In this document: piece after piece, positions 33,323-41,072 of the stretch
How the letters are laid out: the number at the start of each line of letters is the position of its first letter
Numbering within the stretch: the stretch's first letter is position 1
DNA from: Oscillospiraceae bacterium
Lineage (GTDB): Bacteria; Bacillota; Clostridia; Oscillospirales; Oscillospiraceae
Direction: 5' to 3'
Length of the DNA stretch: 64,000 bases
Assembly: GCA_910575695.1 (NCBI GenBank)
Contig: CAJTGJ010000002.1
Location: 124,001 to 188,000, forward strand
The notes under the pieces: generated by a model
Databases searched by the model: none
Told to the model about the DNA's origin: nothing
What the model saw: the letters and a program-made list of their open reading frames with translations, nothing else
Program-made: the position numbers and the translations under genes

Positions 33323-34639
33323 ATGAAGTTCGTCACCGGAACAGGCAGAAAACTGACCACTTATCAAGAGATCGCGGGGGGCGGGCGGAATAACGCCGCC
33401 GCCGTCCACGGCGCGGTCCACCTGCTGCGGGATATGGGCGGGCTGGCCTTCTTTACGCTGCGCATGGCCCGGGGCGCGGTTCAGTGCGTGTGCGCCCCGG
33501 ACGTCCTGCCGGAGGGGCTTTGCGAGGAGTGCTGTGTGGAGCTGTCCGGAACGGTGCGGGAGGAGCCCCGGGCGCCCGGCGGGGTTGAGATCGCGGTGGA
33601 ATCCATTACGGTGCTGTCCCGGCCTGCCGCGCCCATGCCGGTGTCCCTGGGCAGGGGGCCGCTGAGGCTGAACCTGGATACGGAGCTGGCCCTGCGGCCC
33701 GTTGTTCTGCGGCGCTTAAAGGAGCGGGCGGTGTTCAAGGTGCAGGAGGGTCTGGTGCGCTCGTTCCGGGACTACCTCACCGGGGAGGGCTTTACCGAGG
33801 TGCATACCCCGAAAATCGTCCGCGCCGGGGCGGAGGGCGGCTCCAACATTTTCAAGCTGGATTACTTCGGCAAAAAGGCGTATCTGGCCCAGTCGCCCCA
33901 GTTTTACAAGCAGACCATGGTGGGGGTGTTCGAGCGGGTGTTTGAGGTTGGCCCTGTGTTCCGGGCGGAGAAGCACGCCACCCCCCGGCACCTGAACGAG
34001 TACACCGGGCTGGACTTCGAGATGGGGTATATTGACTCCTTTTACGACGTGATTGAGATGGAGGCGGGGTATCTGCGCCATGCCATGAAGCTGCTGGCGG
34101 ACGAGTACGCCGGGGAGCTGGAATTGCTTGGGGCGGAGCTTCCGGCGGCGGACAGGATTCCCTGCCTGCGGTTTGACGACGCCAAGCGGCTGGCGGCGGA
34201 GAAATACGGGTACAAAATCCGCGACCCTTATGATCTGGAGCCGGAGGAGGAAATCCGCATCGGGCAGTATGCCAAGGAAGAACTGGGCAGCGATTTCCTG
34301 TTCGTTACCCACTATCCCTCCAAAAAGCGGCCCTTTTACGCCATGGACGACCCGGACGGCCCGAAATACACCCTGTCCTTCGACCTGCTGTTCCGGGGGA
34401 TGGAGGTGACCACCGGGGGCCAGCGGGTGCATGATTATGCCGCCCAGGTGGCGAAAATGGAGGACCGGGGCATGGACCCGGCGGAGTTTGAGAGCTATCT
34501 GATGATCCACAGGCACGGGATGCCGCCCCACGGCGGGCTGGGCATTGGCCTGGAGCGTTTGACCATGAAGCTGTGCGGGCTGGACAACGTGCGGTATGCC
34601 AGCCTGTTCCCGAGAGACAGAAGCCGTCTTGAACCATAG
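33323..34639 (+). CDS. aspS: Aspartyl-tRNA synthetase, archaeal/non-discriminating type
   Basis: 438 aa, shorter than the bacterial AspRS (about 590 aa) because it lacks the GAD insert domain. N-terminal OB-fold (1-110), then the class II core: motif 1 region FREYL-type FRDYLTGEGFTEVHTPKI, motif 2 FEVGPVFRAEKHATPRHLNEYTGLDFEM, and motif 3 GLGIGLERLTM. Placed with gatCAB, it most probably charges both tRNA-Asp and tRNA-Asn with Asp; GatCAB then converts Asp-tRNA-Asn to Asn-tRNA-Asn. Controlled by the T-box upstream. Confidence 0.9.
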   Translation: MKFVTGTGRKLTTYQEIAGGGRNNAAAVHGAVHLLRDMGGLAFFTLRMARGAVQCVCAPDVLPEGLCEECCVELSGTVREEPRAPGGVEIAVESITVLSRPAAPMPVSLGRGPLRLNLDTELALRPVVLRRLKERAVFKVQEGLVRSFRDYLTGEGFTEVHTPKIVRAGAEGGSNIFKLDYFGKKAYLAQSPQFYKQTMVGVFERVFEVGPVFRAEKHATPRHLNEYTGLDFEMGYIDSFYDVIEMEAGYLRHAMKLLADEYAGELELLGAELPAADRIPCLRFDDAKRLAAEKYGYKIRDPYDLEPEEEIRIGQYAKEELGSDFLFVTHYPSKKRPFYAMDDPDGPKYTLSFDLLFRGMEVTTGGQRVHDYAAQVAKMEDRGMDPAEFESYLMIHRHGMPPHGGLGIGLERLTMKLCGLDNVRYASLFPRDRSRLEP

Positions 34640-34654
34640 GAAGGAGAAATTGAA

Positions 34655-34942
34655 ATGAAGATCACCACAGAGTTAGTGGACTATATTTCCGAGCTGTCCC
34701 GTTTGGAGCTGGAGGCCGAAGAAAAGCGGGACATGACCGCCGGGCTGGAGCGGATCGTGGCCTATATGGATGTGCTGAACCGGCTGGACACCACCGGCGT
34801 GGAGCCAATGAGCCATGTGTTCCCGGTGAAGAACGTGTTTCGGGAGGACGGGGTGGAGCCGTCCCAAAGCCGGGACGAACTGCTGGCGGGCTCGCCCGCG
34901 CCGGACAAAGAGGCGTTTTTGGTGCCCAAGGCTGTGGAGTGA
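34655..34942 (+). CDS. gatC: Asp/Glu-tRNA amidotransferase subunit C
   Basis: 95 aa small helical subunit that holds GatA and GatB together. Seen: VDYISELSRLELEAEEKRDMTAGLERIVAYMDVLNRLDTTGVEPMSHVFP, the standard GatC core. Lies between aspS and gatA with short gaps. Confidence 0.95.
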   Translation: MKITTELVDYISELSRLELEAEEKRDMTAGLERIVAYMDVLNRLDTTGVEPMSHVFPVKNVFREDGVEPSQSRDELLAGSPAPDKEAFLVPKAVE

Positions 34943-34954
34943 GGAGGGTGCGGC

Positions 34955-36418
34955 ATGGAATTGACAAGATTGACCGCCCTGGAGCTGGGCGCGGCCATCA
35001 AAAGGGGCGGGGTGTCCGTCCGGGAGGCCGTCCAGGCGGCGCTGGACGCGGCGGCGCGGGACAAAGAGCTGAACGCGTTTATCACTGTCACCGGGGAACG
35101 GGCGCTGGAACGGGCGGAGGCATTACAGGCCGGGGTGAAGGACGCCAAAAGCCCCCTGTACGGCGTGCCCATGGCCATCAAGGACAATATCTGCACCAAA
35201 GGGGTGAAAACCTCCTGCGCCTCCAAAATTCTGGGGGAGTTCGCGCCCCCCTATGACGCCGCCGTGGTGGAACGGCTGGCGGACGCCGGGGCGGTGTCCC
35301 TGGGCAAGCTGAACATGGACGAGTTCGCCATGGGCTCCACGTCGGAAACGTCCTTTTACGGCCCGGTGAAAAACCCCTGGGACCTGGAGCGGGCCCCGGG
35401 CGGCTCCTCCGGCGGCGCGGCGGCGGCGGTGGCGGCGGGCATGGGCTGGTACGCCGTCGGCTCGGACACCGGCGGCTCCATCCGCCAGCCCGCGTCCTGC
35501 TGCGGCGTGACGGGCATGAAGCCCACCTACGGCACCGTGTCCCGGTACGGGCTGATCGCCTATGCCTCGTCCCTGGACCAGATAGGGCCGCTGTGTAAGG
35601 ACGCGGCGGACTGCGCCGCAATTTTGGATGTGCTCCAGGGGAAGGACGCCAAAGACGGCACCAGCCTGGACGGGCGGTACGGCCATCTGCTGGACGGCCT
35701 CACCGGGGACGTGAAGGGGCTGAAAATCGGCCTGCCCGCGGACTGCTTCGGGGACGGGCTGGACGGGGACGTGAGAGCGTCGGTGCTGGCGGCGGCGGAG
35801 GTGCTGAAGGGCCGGGGGGCGGAGGTGGTGGAGCTGCCCTTCCCGGTGATGGAGTACGTGGTGCCCGCCTACTATATCATTGCCGCCGCTGAGGCGTCCT
35901 CCAACCTGTCCCGGTTCGACGGGGTGAAGTACGGCTGGCGGGCGGAGGAATATGAGGGGCTGGCGGATCTGTACCGCAGGACCCGCACCCAGGGCTTTGG
36001 CTCCGAGGTGAAGCGGCGGATTTTGCTGGGGACCTTCGTGCTGTCCTCCGGGTACTATGACGCCTACTATAAAAAGGCGCTGCAGGTGAAGGCCGTCATC
36101 ACGGATGCCTTTGACAGGGCCTTTGAGCGGTGCGACCTGCTCCTCACACCCGTGGCCCCGTCCACCGCGCCCAAACTGGGGGAGAGCCTCAGCGACCCGC
36201 TGCAAATGTATTTGAGCGACGTATACACCGTGTCCGTGAACCTGGCGGGCCTGCCGGGGCTGTCCATGCCCTGCGGGTTTGACGGGAAGGGCCTGCCCAT
36301 CGGGGCCCAGCTCATCGGGCCGCACTTCGGCGAGGGCGTGCTTTTGAACGCCGCCCACGCCTTCCAGCAGGACACGGACTATCATAAGCGCACCCCGGAA
36401 GGAGGCGGACCGGCATGA
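34955..36418 (+). CDS. gatA: Asp/Glu-tRNA amidotransferase subunit A
   Basis: 487 aa amidase-signature protein that releases ammonia from glutamine. Seen: GVPMAIKDNI with catalytic Lys, GSSGGAAAAVAAG and the DTGGSIRQPASCCGVTGMKPTYG stretch with the two catalytic Ser, i.e. a complete Ser-cisSer-Lys triad. Its stop overlaps the gatB start by 4 nt. Confidence 0.97.
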   Translation: MELTRLTALELGAAIKRGGVSVREAVQAALDAAARDKELNAFITVTGERALERAEALQAGVKDAKSPLYGVPMAIKDNICTKGVKTSCASKILGEFAPPYDAAVVERLADAGAVSLGKLNMDEFAMGSTSETSFYGPVKNPWDLERAPGGSSGGAAAAVAAGMGWYAVGSDTGGSIRQPASCCGVTGMKPTYGTVSRYGLIAYASSLDQIGPLCKDAADCAAILDVLQGKDAKDGTSLDGRYGHLLDGLTGDVKGLKIGLPADCFGDGLDGDVRASVLAAAEVLKGRGAEVVELPFPVMEYVVPAYYIIAAAEASSNLSRFDGVKYGWRAEEYEGLADLYRRTRTQGFGSEVKRRILLGTFVLSSGYYDAYYKKALQVKAVITDAFDRAFERCDLLLTPVAPSTAPKLGESLSDPLQMYLSDVYTVSVNLAGLPGLSMPCGFDGKGLPIGAQLIGPHFGEGVLLNAAHAFQQDTDYHKRTPEGGGPA

Positions 36419-37842
36419 CCTGGGAAACTGTCATCGGCCTGGAGACCCATGTGGAGCTGGCGACAAAAACGAAAATTTTCTGCTCCTGCACCACCGCTTT
36501 CGGCGGCGGCCCCAACACCCAATGCTGTCCCGTGTGCACCGGTATGCCGGGGACCCTTCCGGTGCTGAACAAAAAGGTGCTGGAGTCCGCCGTCAAGGCC
36601 GGGTTGGCGCTGGGCTGTGAAATTACCCGGTACAGCAAATTCGACCGGAAAAACTATTTCTACCCCGACCTGCCCAAGGCGTACCAGATCTCCCAGCTCT
36701 ACCTGCCCATCGCAAGGGATGGGGCGGTTACCATCCGCGCCGGGGCCGGGGGCAGGACCATCCGCATCCACGAGCTGCACATGGAGGAGGACGCGGGCAA
36801 GCTGGTCCACGACCCCTGGATCGACCAGACCCGGGCGGATTACAACCGGTGCGGCGTGCCGCTGATCGAGATCGTCACCGAGCCGGATTTCCGCACGGCG
36901 GATGAGGTCATCGCCTACCTGGAAAAGCTGAAGGAAACCCTGCAGTATCTGGGGGTGTCCGACTGCAAGATGCAGGAGGGGTCCCTCCGGTGCGACGTGA
37001 ACCTGTCTGTCCGGCCCGCCGGTTCAGACGAGCTGGGCACCCGCACCGAGATGAAGAACCTGAACTCCTTCAAGGCCATCGCCCGTGCCATCGGCTATGA
37101 GGCCAGGCGGCAGATCGAGCTGATTGAGGAAGGGAAGCGGGTGGTGCAGGAGACCCGCCGCTGGGACGAGAACAAGGACGCCTCCTACGCCATGCGCTCC
37201 AAGGAGAATGCCCAGGATTACCGGTACTTCCCCGAGCCGGACCTGCCGCCCATTGAGTTGTCACAGGCGTATTTGGACGGCCTGCGGGCGGGCCAGCCCG
37301 AGCTGGCGGAGGCCAAGCGGGCGCGGTATCAGGCGGACTACGGCCTGCCCGCCTATGACTGTGAGATGATCACGTCGGACAAGGCGCTGGCGGCGTTTTT
37401 CGAGGCGCTGGTGGAGCTGGGCGCACCGCCCAAGCAGGGGGCCAACTGGATCATGGGCGAGGTGCTGGGGGCGCTGTCCCTCCGGGGCATGGAGCCCAAG
37501 GATATGAAGCTGACGCCGCCCACCCTGGCCCGGCTGATTGCCCTGGTGGGGGAGGGCAGGCTCAACCGCAATACCGCCGTCAAGGTGTTCGAGGCGGTTT
37601 TCGACGCTGACGGCGATGTGGACGCCTACGTGAAGGAGCACGGCCTGGAGCAGGTGAACGACGACGGCCTGGTGCGGAAGGTGTGCGCCAGGGTGCTGGA
37701 CGCCAATCCCCAGCCGGTGGCGGACTGCCGGGGCGGCAAGGAGAAGGCTTTCGGCTTCCTGGTAGGGCAGGTCATGCGGGAGCTGAAGGGAAAGGCCAAC
37801 CCGCAGACGGTGAATGCCGTATTGAAGGAGCTTTTGCAATGA
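36415..37842 (+). CDS. gatB: Asp/Glu-tRNA amidotransferase subunit B
   Basis: 475 aa. Activates the Asp or Glu on tRNA by ATP and carries out amidation. Seen: VIGLETHVELATKTKIFC (Mg/ATP cradle), the Cys cluster with CCPVCTGMPG, KNYFYPDLPKAYQISQ, and the C-terminal helical YqeY-like tail domain ending GKANPQTVNAVLKELL. Last gene of the operon; a hairpin follows. Confidence 0.97.
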   Translation: MTWETVIGLETHVELATKTKIFCSCTTAFGGGPNTQCCPVCTGMPGTLPVLNKKVLESAVKAGLALGCEITRYSKFDRKNYFYPDLPKAYQISQLYLPIARDGAVTIRAGAGGRTIRIHELHMEEDAGKLVHDPWIDQTRADYNRCGVPLIEIVTEPDFRTADEVIAYLEKLKETLQYLGVSDCKMQEGSLRCDVNLSVRPAGSDELGTRTEMKNLNSFKAIARAIGYEARRQIELIEEGKRVVQETRRWDENKDASYAMRSKENAQDYRYFPEPDLPPIELSQAYLDGLRAGQPELAEAKRARYQADYGLPAYDCEMITSDKALAAFFEALVELGAPPKQGANWIMGEVLGALSLRGMEPKDMKLTPPTLARLIALVGEGRLNRNTAVKVFEAVFDADGDVDAYVKEHGLEQVNDDGLVRKVCARVLDANPQPVADCRGGKEKAFGFLVGQVMRELKGKANPQTVNAVLKELLQ

Positions 37843-37843
37843 A

Positions 37844-37881
37844 AACAGGCCCCGGATTTCTTCGGGAATCCGGGGCCTGCT
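37844..37881. terminator. Hairpin terminator between gatB and the convergent membrane protein gene
   Basis: CAGGCCCCGGATT (37846-37858) pairs with AATCCGGGGCCTG (37867-37879). The T-run is better on the minus strand (TGTTTTC), so it mainly ends the minus-strand transcript but may serve both. Confidence 0.75.
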
Positions 37882-37885
37882 GCAG

Positions 37886-38542
37886 TTAATGAGGATGTTT
37901 GCGCCGCAGGATGTCCCACAGAATGAGGGCGGCACAGCCCAGCGCCAGGAGGGCCAAGATCAGAATAGCGCAGCTGCGGAAAAATTCCTGGGGCAGGATG
38001 TTGATGATCTGGTCCACCCGTGGGTCGAACAGCCAGTTGTCCTTGCCGGGGAAGAACAGGGCGTGGAACACCACAAAGGCCCGGTCGAAATCCAGCGCCG
38101 CCAGCCCTCCCACGAGGAGGAACGCGCCGCCCAGCCCCGCTCCCGCCCAGAAGGCCGGCCCCCGGCCCAAGGGCCTTGCCGGGGCGCGTCCGCTGCGCCG
38201 GGCGTACAGAAGGACTGCCGCCAGCAGGACCAGAGACGCCCCCAGCGCCCGCAGGTCCAGCAGAAACAGCACCCGCACGTCGGTGAAATGGGCCTTGCCG
38301 CTCTCCGACCATTTGAGTACGCCGGTGGAAAATTCCTCCGCCCCCAGGCAGTAGTCCAGCATCTCGTTGAACGCGGTTTTGATTTCGTCCTCCGTCAGGC
38401 CGGTGCGCTCCTCCAGCTTCAGCGGGCCGATGTGGGCGTAGTAGAAAGGGCGGCACAGGATGGGGACGGCCACGGCGGCGGTGAGCAGGGTGAGGGCGGC
38501 GCACAGAGCCAGCAGGGCGCACAGAAGCTTACTGGTTTTCAT
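37886..38542 (-). CDS. DUF1461/TIGR01906-type integral membrane protein
   Basis: 218 aa. Four hydrophobic segments: about 5-30, 92-113, 132-152 and 187-210. The extracytoplasmic loop after TM1 has the family-like NEMLDYC motif followed by LKWSESGKAHFTDVRVLFLLDLRAL, and the later FHALFFPGKDNWLFDP segment is typical of the DUF1461 family. Function unknown. Its start overlaps the preceding gene by 14 nt, indicating coupling. Confidence 0.82.
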   Translation of the reverse strand: MKTSKLLCALLALCAALTLLTAAVAVPILCRPFYYAHIGPLKLEERTGLTEDEIKTAFNEMLDYCLGAEEFSTGVLKWSESGKAHFTDVRVLFLLDLRALGASLVLLAAVLLYARRSGRAPARPLGRGPAFWAGAGLGGAFLLVGGLAALDFDRAFVVFHALFFPGKDNWLFDPRVDQIINILPQEFFRSCAILILALLALGCAALILWDILRRKHPH

Positions 38543-39194
38543 AGGGGGCCTCCTTTGACCATAGGGCGGACAGGGCGATGAGCACTTGGGAGGGGAGGTA
38601 GAAGAACCACATCCCCACAGACACGGCGGAATACAGCGGAGAGGCGGCGGGCAGGGCGTTGAACAGCCCCACGCACAAGTCGCACCCCACGAACAGGGTG
38701 AGGCCCGCCGCGAAGATCCGATGGGGCAGACCCTTCCCCGTCCAGGCCAGGATGGTGTTGGACAGAAGCTGGGAGAAATACAGCCCCGCCAGCAAATTCA
38801 CCGGGGAGGCCATATGCAGGGCGTACAGCCCCAGCCCCGCCGCCAAGGCCAGCCCCGCCCGGAGGGGATAGGCGGCCCCCGCCCCCATCCGCCGCAGGCG
38901 GATATAGTAGACGGCCTGCACGCATAAAAACAGGGCGATGCCCACAGCGTAGTGGTCGTTGCGCACCAGCAGGAACCAGTCCGCCCCGGCGGTGAGGGCC
39001 AGGGCGAGGGGGACCAGCCCATCCCCCCTCCATTTAAGGCAGGACAGCAGGGCGAACCCCAGGCACAGCAGGATTCCGGCGTACTTGACGGGGACGGTCT
39101 GATTCCGCAGGGCGGTGAGATCCATGGACAGGAACAGGGCGTACAGGATGCCCTCCGCAAGGAGGAAGGCGGCGGTTCCTCTCTTTCTCGCCAA
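38529..39194 (-). CDS. Multi-pass membrane protein, YhhN/lysoplasmalogenase-like
   Basis: 221 aa with about seven or eight hydrophobic helices. The spacing and motifs such as GADWFLL, FLCVQAVYYIRL and YFSQLLSNTILAW suggest the YhhN (TMEM86-like) family, some of which cleave lysoplasmalogens; similarity is by eye and modest. Start is a TTG at 39194 with GGGGGG seven bases upstream; an ATG about 25 residues later is a fallback. Promoter candidate: TGG-TATACT at about 39226-39231 (minus), an extended -10. Confidence 0.65.
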   Translation of the reverse strand: MARKRGTAAFLLAEGILYALFLSMDLTALRNQTVPVKYAGILLCLGFALLSCLKWRGDGLVPLALALTAGADWFLLVRNDHYAVGIALFLCVQAVYYIRLRRMGAGAAYPLRAGLALAAGLGLYALHMASPVNLLAGLYFSQLLSNTILAWTGKGLPHRIFAAGLTLFVGCDLCVGLFNALPAASPLYSAVSVGMWFFYLPSQVLIALSALWSKEAPYENQ

Positions 39195-39259
39195 GACAGC
39201 GCCCCCCTTTCCGGTGTTTGGGGCAAGTATACCACGTTCCGCCCCAAAAGGGAAGGGGC

Positions 39260-39288
39260 TTGACGGCGGACGGCGGAGGGGGTATACT
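39260..39288 (+). promoter_or_regulatory. Sigma-A promoter of the MFS transporter leader
   Basis: TTGACG (39260-39265), 17-nt spacer, TATACT (39283-39288). Transcription from about 39295 would give a leader of about 270 nt before the MFS start codon. Confidence 0.8.
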
Positions 39289-39294
39289 ATAGCT

Positions 39295-39531
39295 GCTTTC
39301 TTACAGAAAGGGGAATCAGGGGCGGATGTAGCATTTCGATTTGCGTTAAGTTTGTTTGAGCGTGGGAAAACAGGGCGCGCCGCGGGCGGGCTTTGGTTTC
39401 TGAACGCAAAAACGGCCCGCAAATCGAACGGACGCGCTTCTGTGACCCTGTGACCGTCCGCCGCGCGGCGGGGCGGCTGTCATGCGCTGCGTTTTTGCGG
39501 GCCGGACCCCGGATGGGGTCCGGCCCTTTTT
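39295..39531 (+). promoter_or_regulatory. Attenuator or riboswitch-like leader of the MFS gene
   Basis: Competing helices are exact by sequence. Helix P1: TTCGATTTGCG (39335-39345) with CGCAAATCGAA (39418-39428). Antiterminator options: GGCCCGCAAA (39414-39423) with TTTGCGGGCC (39494-39503), and CGCAAAAACG (39405-39414) with CGTTTTTGCG (39490-39499). The first shares bases with P1 and with the left arm of the downstream terminator. A 33-codon TTG-initiated frame (39352-39453) without a good ribosome site overlaps the region. It matches no riboswitch class I know from memory. Confidence 0.7.
39499..39531 (+). terminator. Terminator in the MFS leader
   Basis: GGGCCGGACCCC (39499-39510) and GGGGTCCGGCCC (39515-39526) form a perfect 12-bp stem with a 4-nt loop, followed by TTTTT. 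It is 35 nt upstream of the MFS start codon. Confidence 0.9.
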
Positions 39532-39565
39532 ATGCCTGACACATGATGTGAGAAAGGAAATTGCA

Positions 39566-40840
39566 ATGGAACCAAAAAGATCCTCCCAGGGGCTTTGGAC
39601 CTGGGATTTTACCATTATCACCGTGGGGAGCGTCATCTCCCTGATCGGGGGCGTGCTGTCCAACTTCGGGATGAGCATCATGGTGCTGGACTACACCGGC
39701 TCGGTGTTCCTCTACGCCCTGTTCAACGCCTCCTATCAGATCCCCATGCTGGTGTGCCCCGTGCTGGCGGGGCCGTATCTGGACCGGATGAGCCGGAAAA
39801 AGGCCATTTACCGGCTGGATTTCCTGTCCGCCGGACTGTTCGCGGGACTGTTCCTGCTGCTGCGGACGGGATGGTTCAGCTACCCGGCCCTGCTGGCCTT
39901 CTCCCTGGTCCGGGGGAGCATTGACAGCATCTACCTGGTGGCCTACGACAGCCTGTACCCAAATCTGGTGGAGGAGCACAATTTGTCCAAGGCATACTCC
40001 ATCTCCGGGATGCTCCAGTCCATCATGATGATGGCCTACCCCCTGGGGGCCATGGCCTACGAGGTGCTGGGCGGGGTGGAGCCGCTGTTCGCCATCAACG
40101 CGGTGTGCTTTTTCATTGGGGCCTGCTTTGAGCGGTGCGTCCGCCACCAGGAGACCCACATGGACGCCGCCCCGGCGGCGTACGGCGCGGGAGCGCTGAA
40201 ACGCTTCGGCCGGGACCTGAAGGATGGGGTGGGCTACATCGCCGGGGAAAAGGGCCTGCTGGCCATCACCCTGTACTTTACGGCGACCTTCTTCTCCGGC
40301 AACGGGGCCGGGGGGCTGCATCTGCCCTTCTTCCGCAGCCATGCCGCCCGGTTTGCCGCGTGGCCGGTGGCGGCGGTGACGCTGTACACCATCGTGTCCG
40401 CCTTCTCCGAGGCGGGGCGGGTGGCGGGCGGGCTGATCCACTATAAGGTCAAGCTGCCCGCCGGGAAAAAATTTGCTGTGGCCATGACGGTTTACGCGCT
40501 GATCAACCTGATCGACGGGGTGGCGCTGTTCCTGCCTATCCCCTTGATGGCGGCGGTCATGTTCCTCTATGGTATGCTGGGGGTGACGTCCTACAACATC
40601 CGCATCGCCGCCACCCAGTCCTACCTGCCCGACCAGCGGCGGGCCAGATTCAATGGGGCGTTCCAGATGCTCACCTCCCTGGGGTCGCTGTGCGGCGCCC
40701 TGCTGGCGGGCACGCTGGCGGAGGTCCTGCCCGAGCGGGCCGTGGTGGTGCTGTTCAGCCTGGTGGGGCAGGGGGCGGCGTGGCTGATCATGTTCCGGCG
40801 GCGGCGGGAGGTGGCGGCCATCTATAACCGGGAGCTGTAA
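39566..40840 (+). CDS. MFS transporter (drug-efflux-like)
   Basis: 424 aa with about twelve hydrophobic helices. The segment LAGPYLDRMSRKKAIYRLD between TM2 and TM3 is the MFS signature loop (G-x-x-x-D-R-x-x-R-K). Overall it resembles Mef/DHA3-type efflux proteins, but substrate cannot be read. Start is the ATG at 39566 with AAAGGAA upstream. The attenuator-like leader suggests induction by a small molecule or by ribosome stalling. Confidence 0.85.
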   Translation: MEPKRSSQGLWTWDFTIITVGSVISLIGGVLSNFGMSIMVLDYTGSVFLYALFNASYQIPMLVCPVLAGPYLDRMSRKKAIYRLDFLSAGLFAGLFLLLRTGWFSYPALLAFSLVRGSIDSIYLVAYDSLYPNLVEEHNLSKAYSISGMLQSIMMMAYPLGAMAYEVLGGVEPLFAINAVCFFIGACFERCVRHQETHMDAAPAAYGAGALKRFGRDLKDGVGYIAGEKGLLAITLYFTATFFSGNGAGGLHLPFFRSHAARFAAWPVAAVTLYTIVSAFSEAGRVAGGLIHYKVKLPAGKKFAVAMTVYALINLIDGVALFLPIPLMAAVMFLYGMLGVTSYNIRIAATQSYLPDQRRARFNGAFQMLTSLGSLCGALLAGTLAEVLPERAVVVLFSLVGQGAAWLIMFRRRREVAAIYNREL

Positions 40841-40917
40841 TTGCGCCCCGTCCGGTTCCCGTTTTGGACGCAAGCGGAAAAAATACATTCAATTCAGGAA
40901 TAGGAATAGATTTTCCC

Positions 40918-40945
40918 TTGCGTTTGAGCAAAACCGTGATATAAT
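40918..40945 (+). promoter_or_regulatory. Sigma-A promoter of the rnf operon
   Basis: TTGCGT (40918-40923), 16-nt spacer, TATAAT (40940-40945). Start near 40952; the gap from the MFS stop (40841) to here holds nothing but a weak TTGCG/CGCAA stem. Confidence 0.75.
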
Positions 40946-40951
40946 GAAGGA

Positions 40952-41072
40952 TACCTGAGCAGGCGCTCCCCCGTTTCCGGCAGGACCAACCTCTGAAAGC
41001 GGGGGACGCCGTCTGCCCGCCGCACGGCGGGCGGCGCATGGTGGAGAAACTACAGATTGAGGAGGAAATACT
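40952..41072 (+). promoter_or_regulatory. Structured 5' leader of the rnf operon
   Basis: Two stable stems: GGCGCTCCCCCG (40962-40973) with CGGGGGACGCC (41000-41010), one bulged C and a 26-nt loop, and GCCCGCC/GGCGGGC (41015-41032). No T-run follows, so any control would be at translation or RNA stability. It did not match FMN, c-di-GMP or other leaders I know. Confidence 0.45.

Noticed and set aside
40952..41072. FMN or c-di-GMP riboswitch upstream of rnfC
   Set aside because: The conserved cores (AGGAUAUG-type for FMN; GGGCAAACC...CGCAAAGCC for c-di-GMP) are absent.
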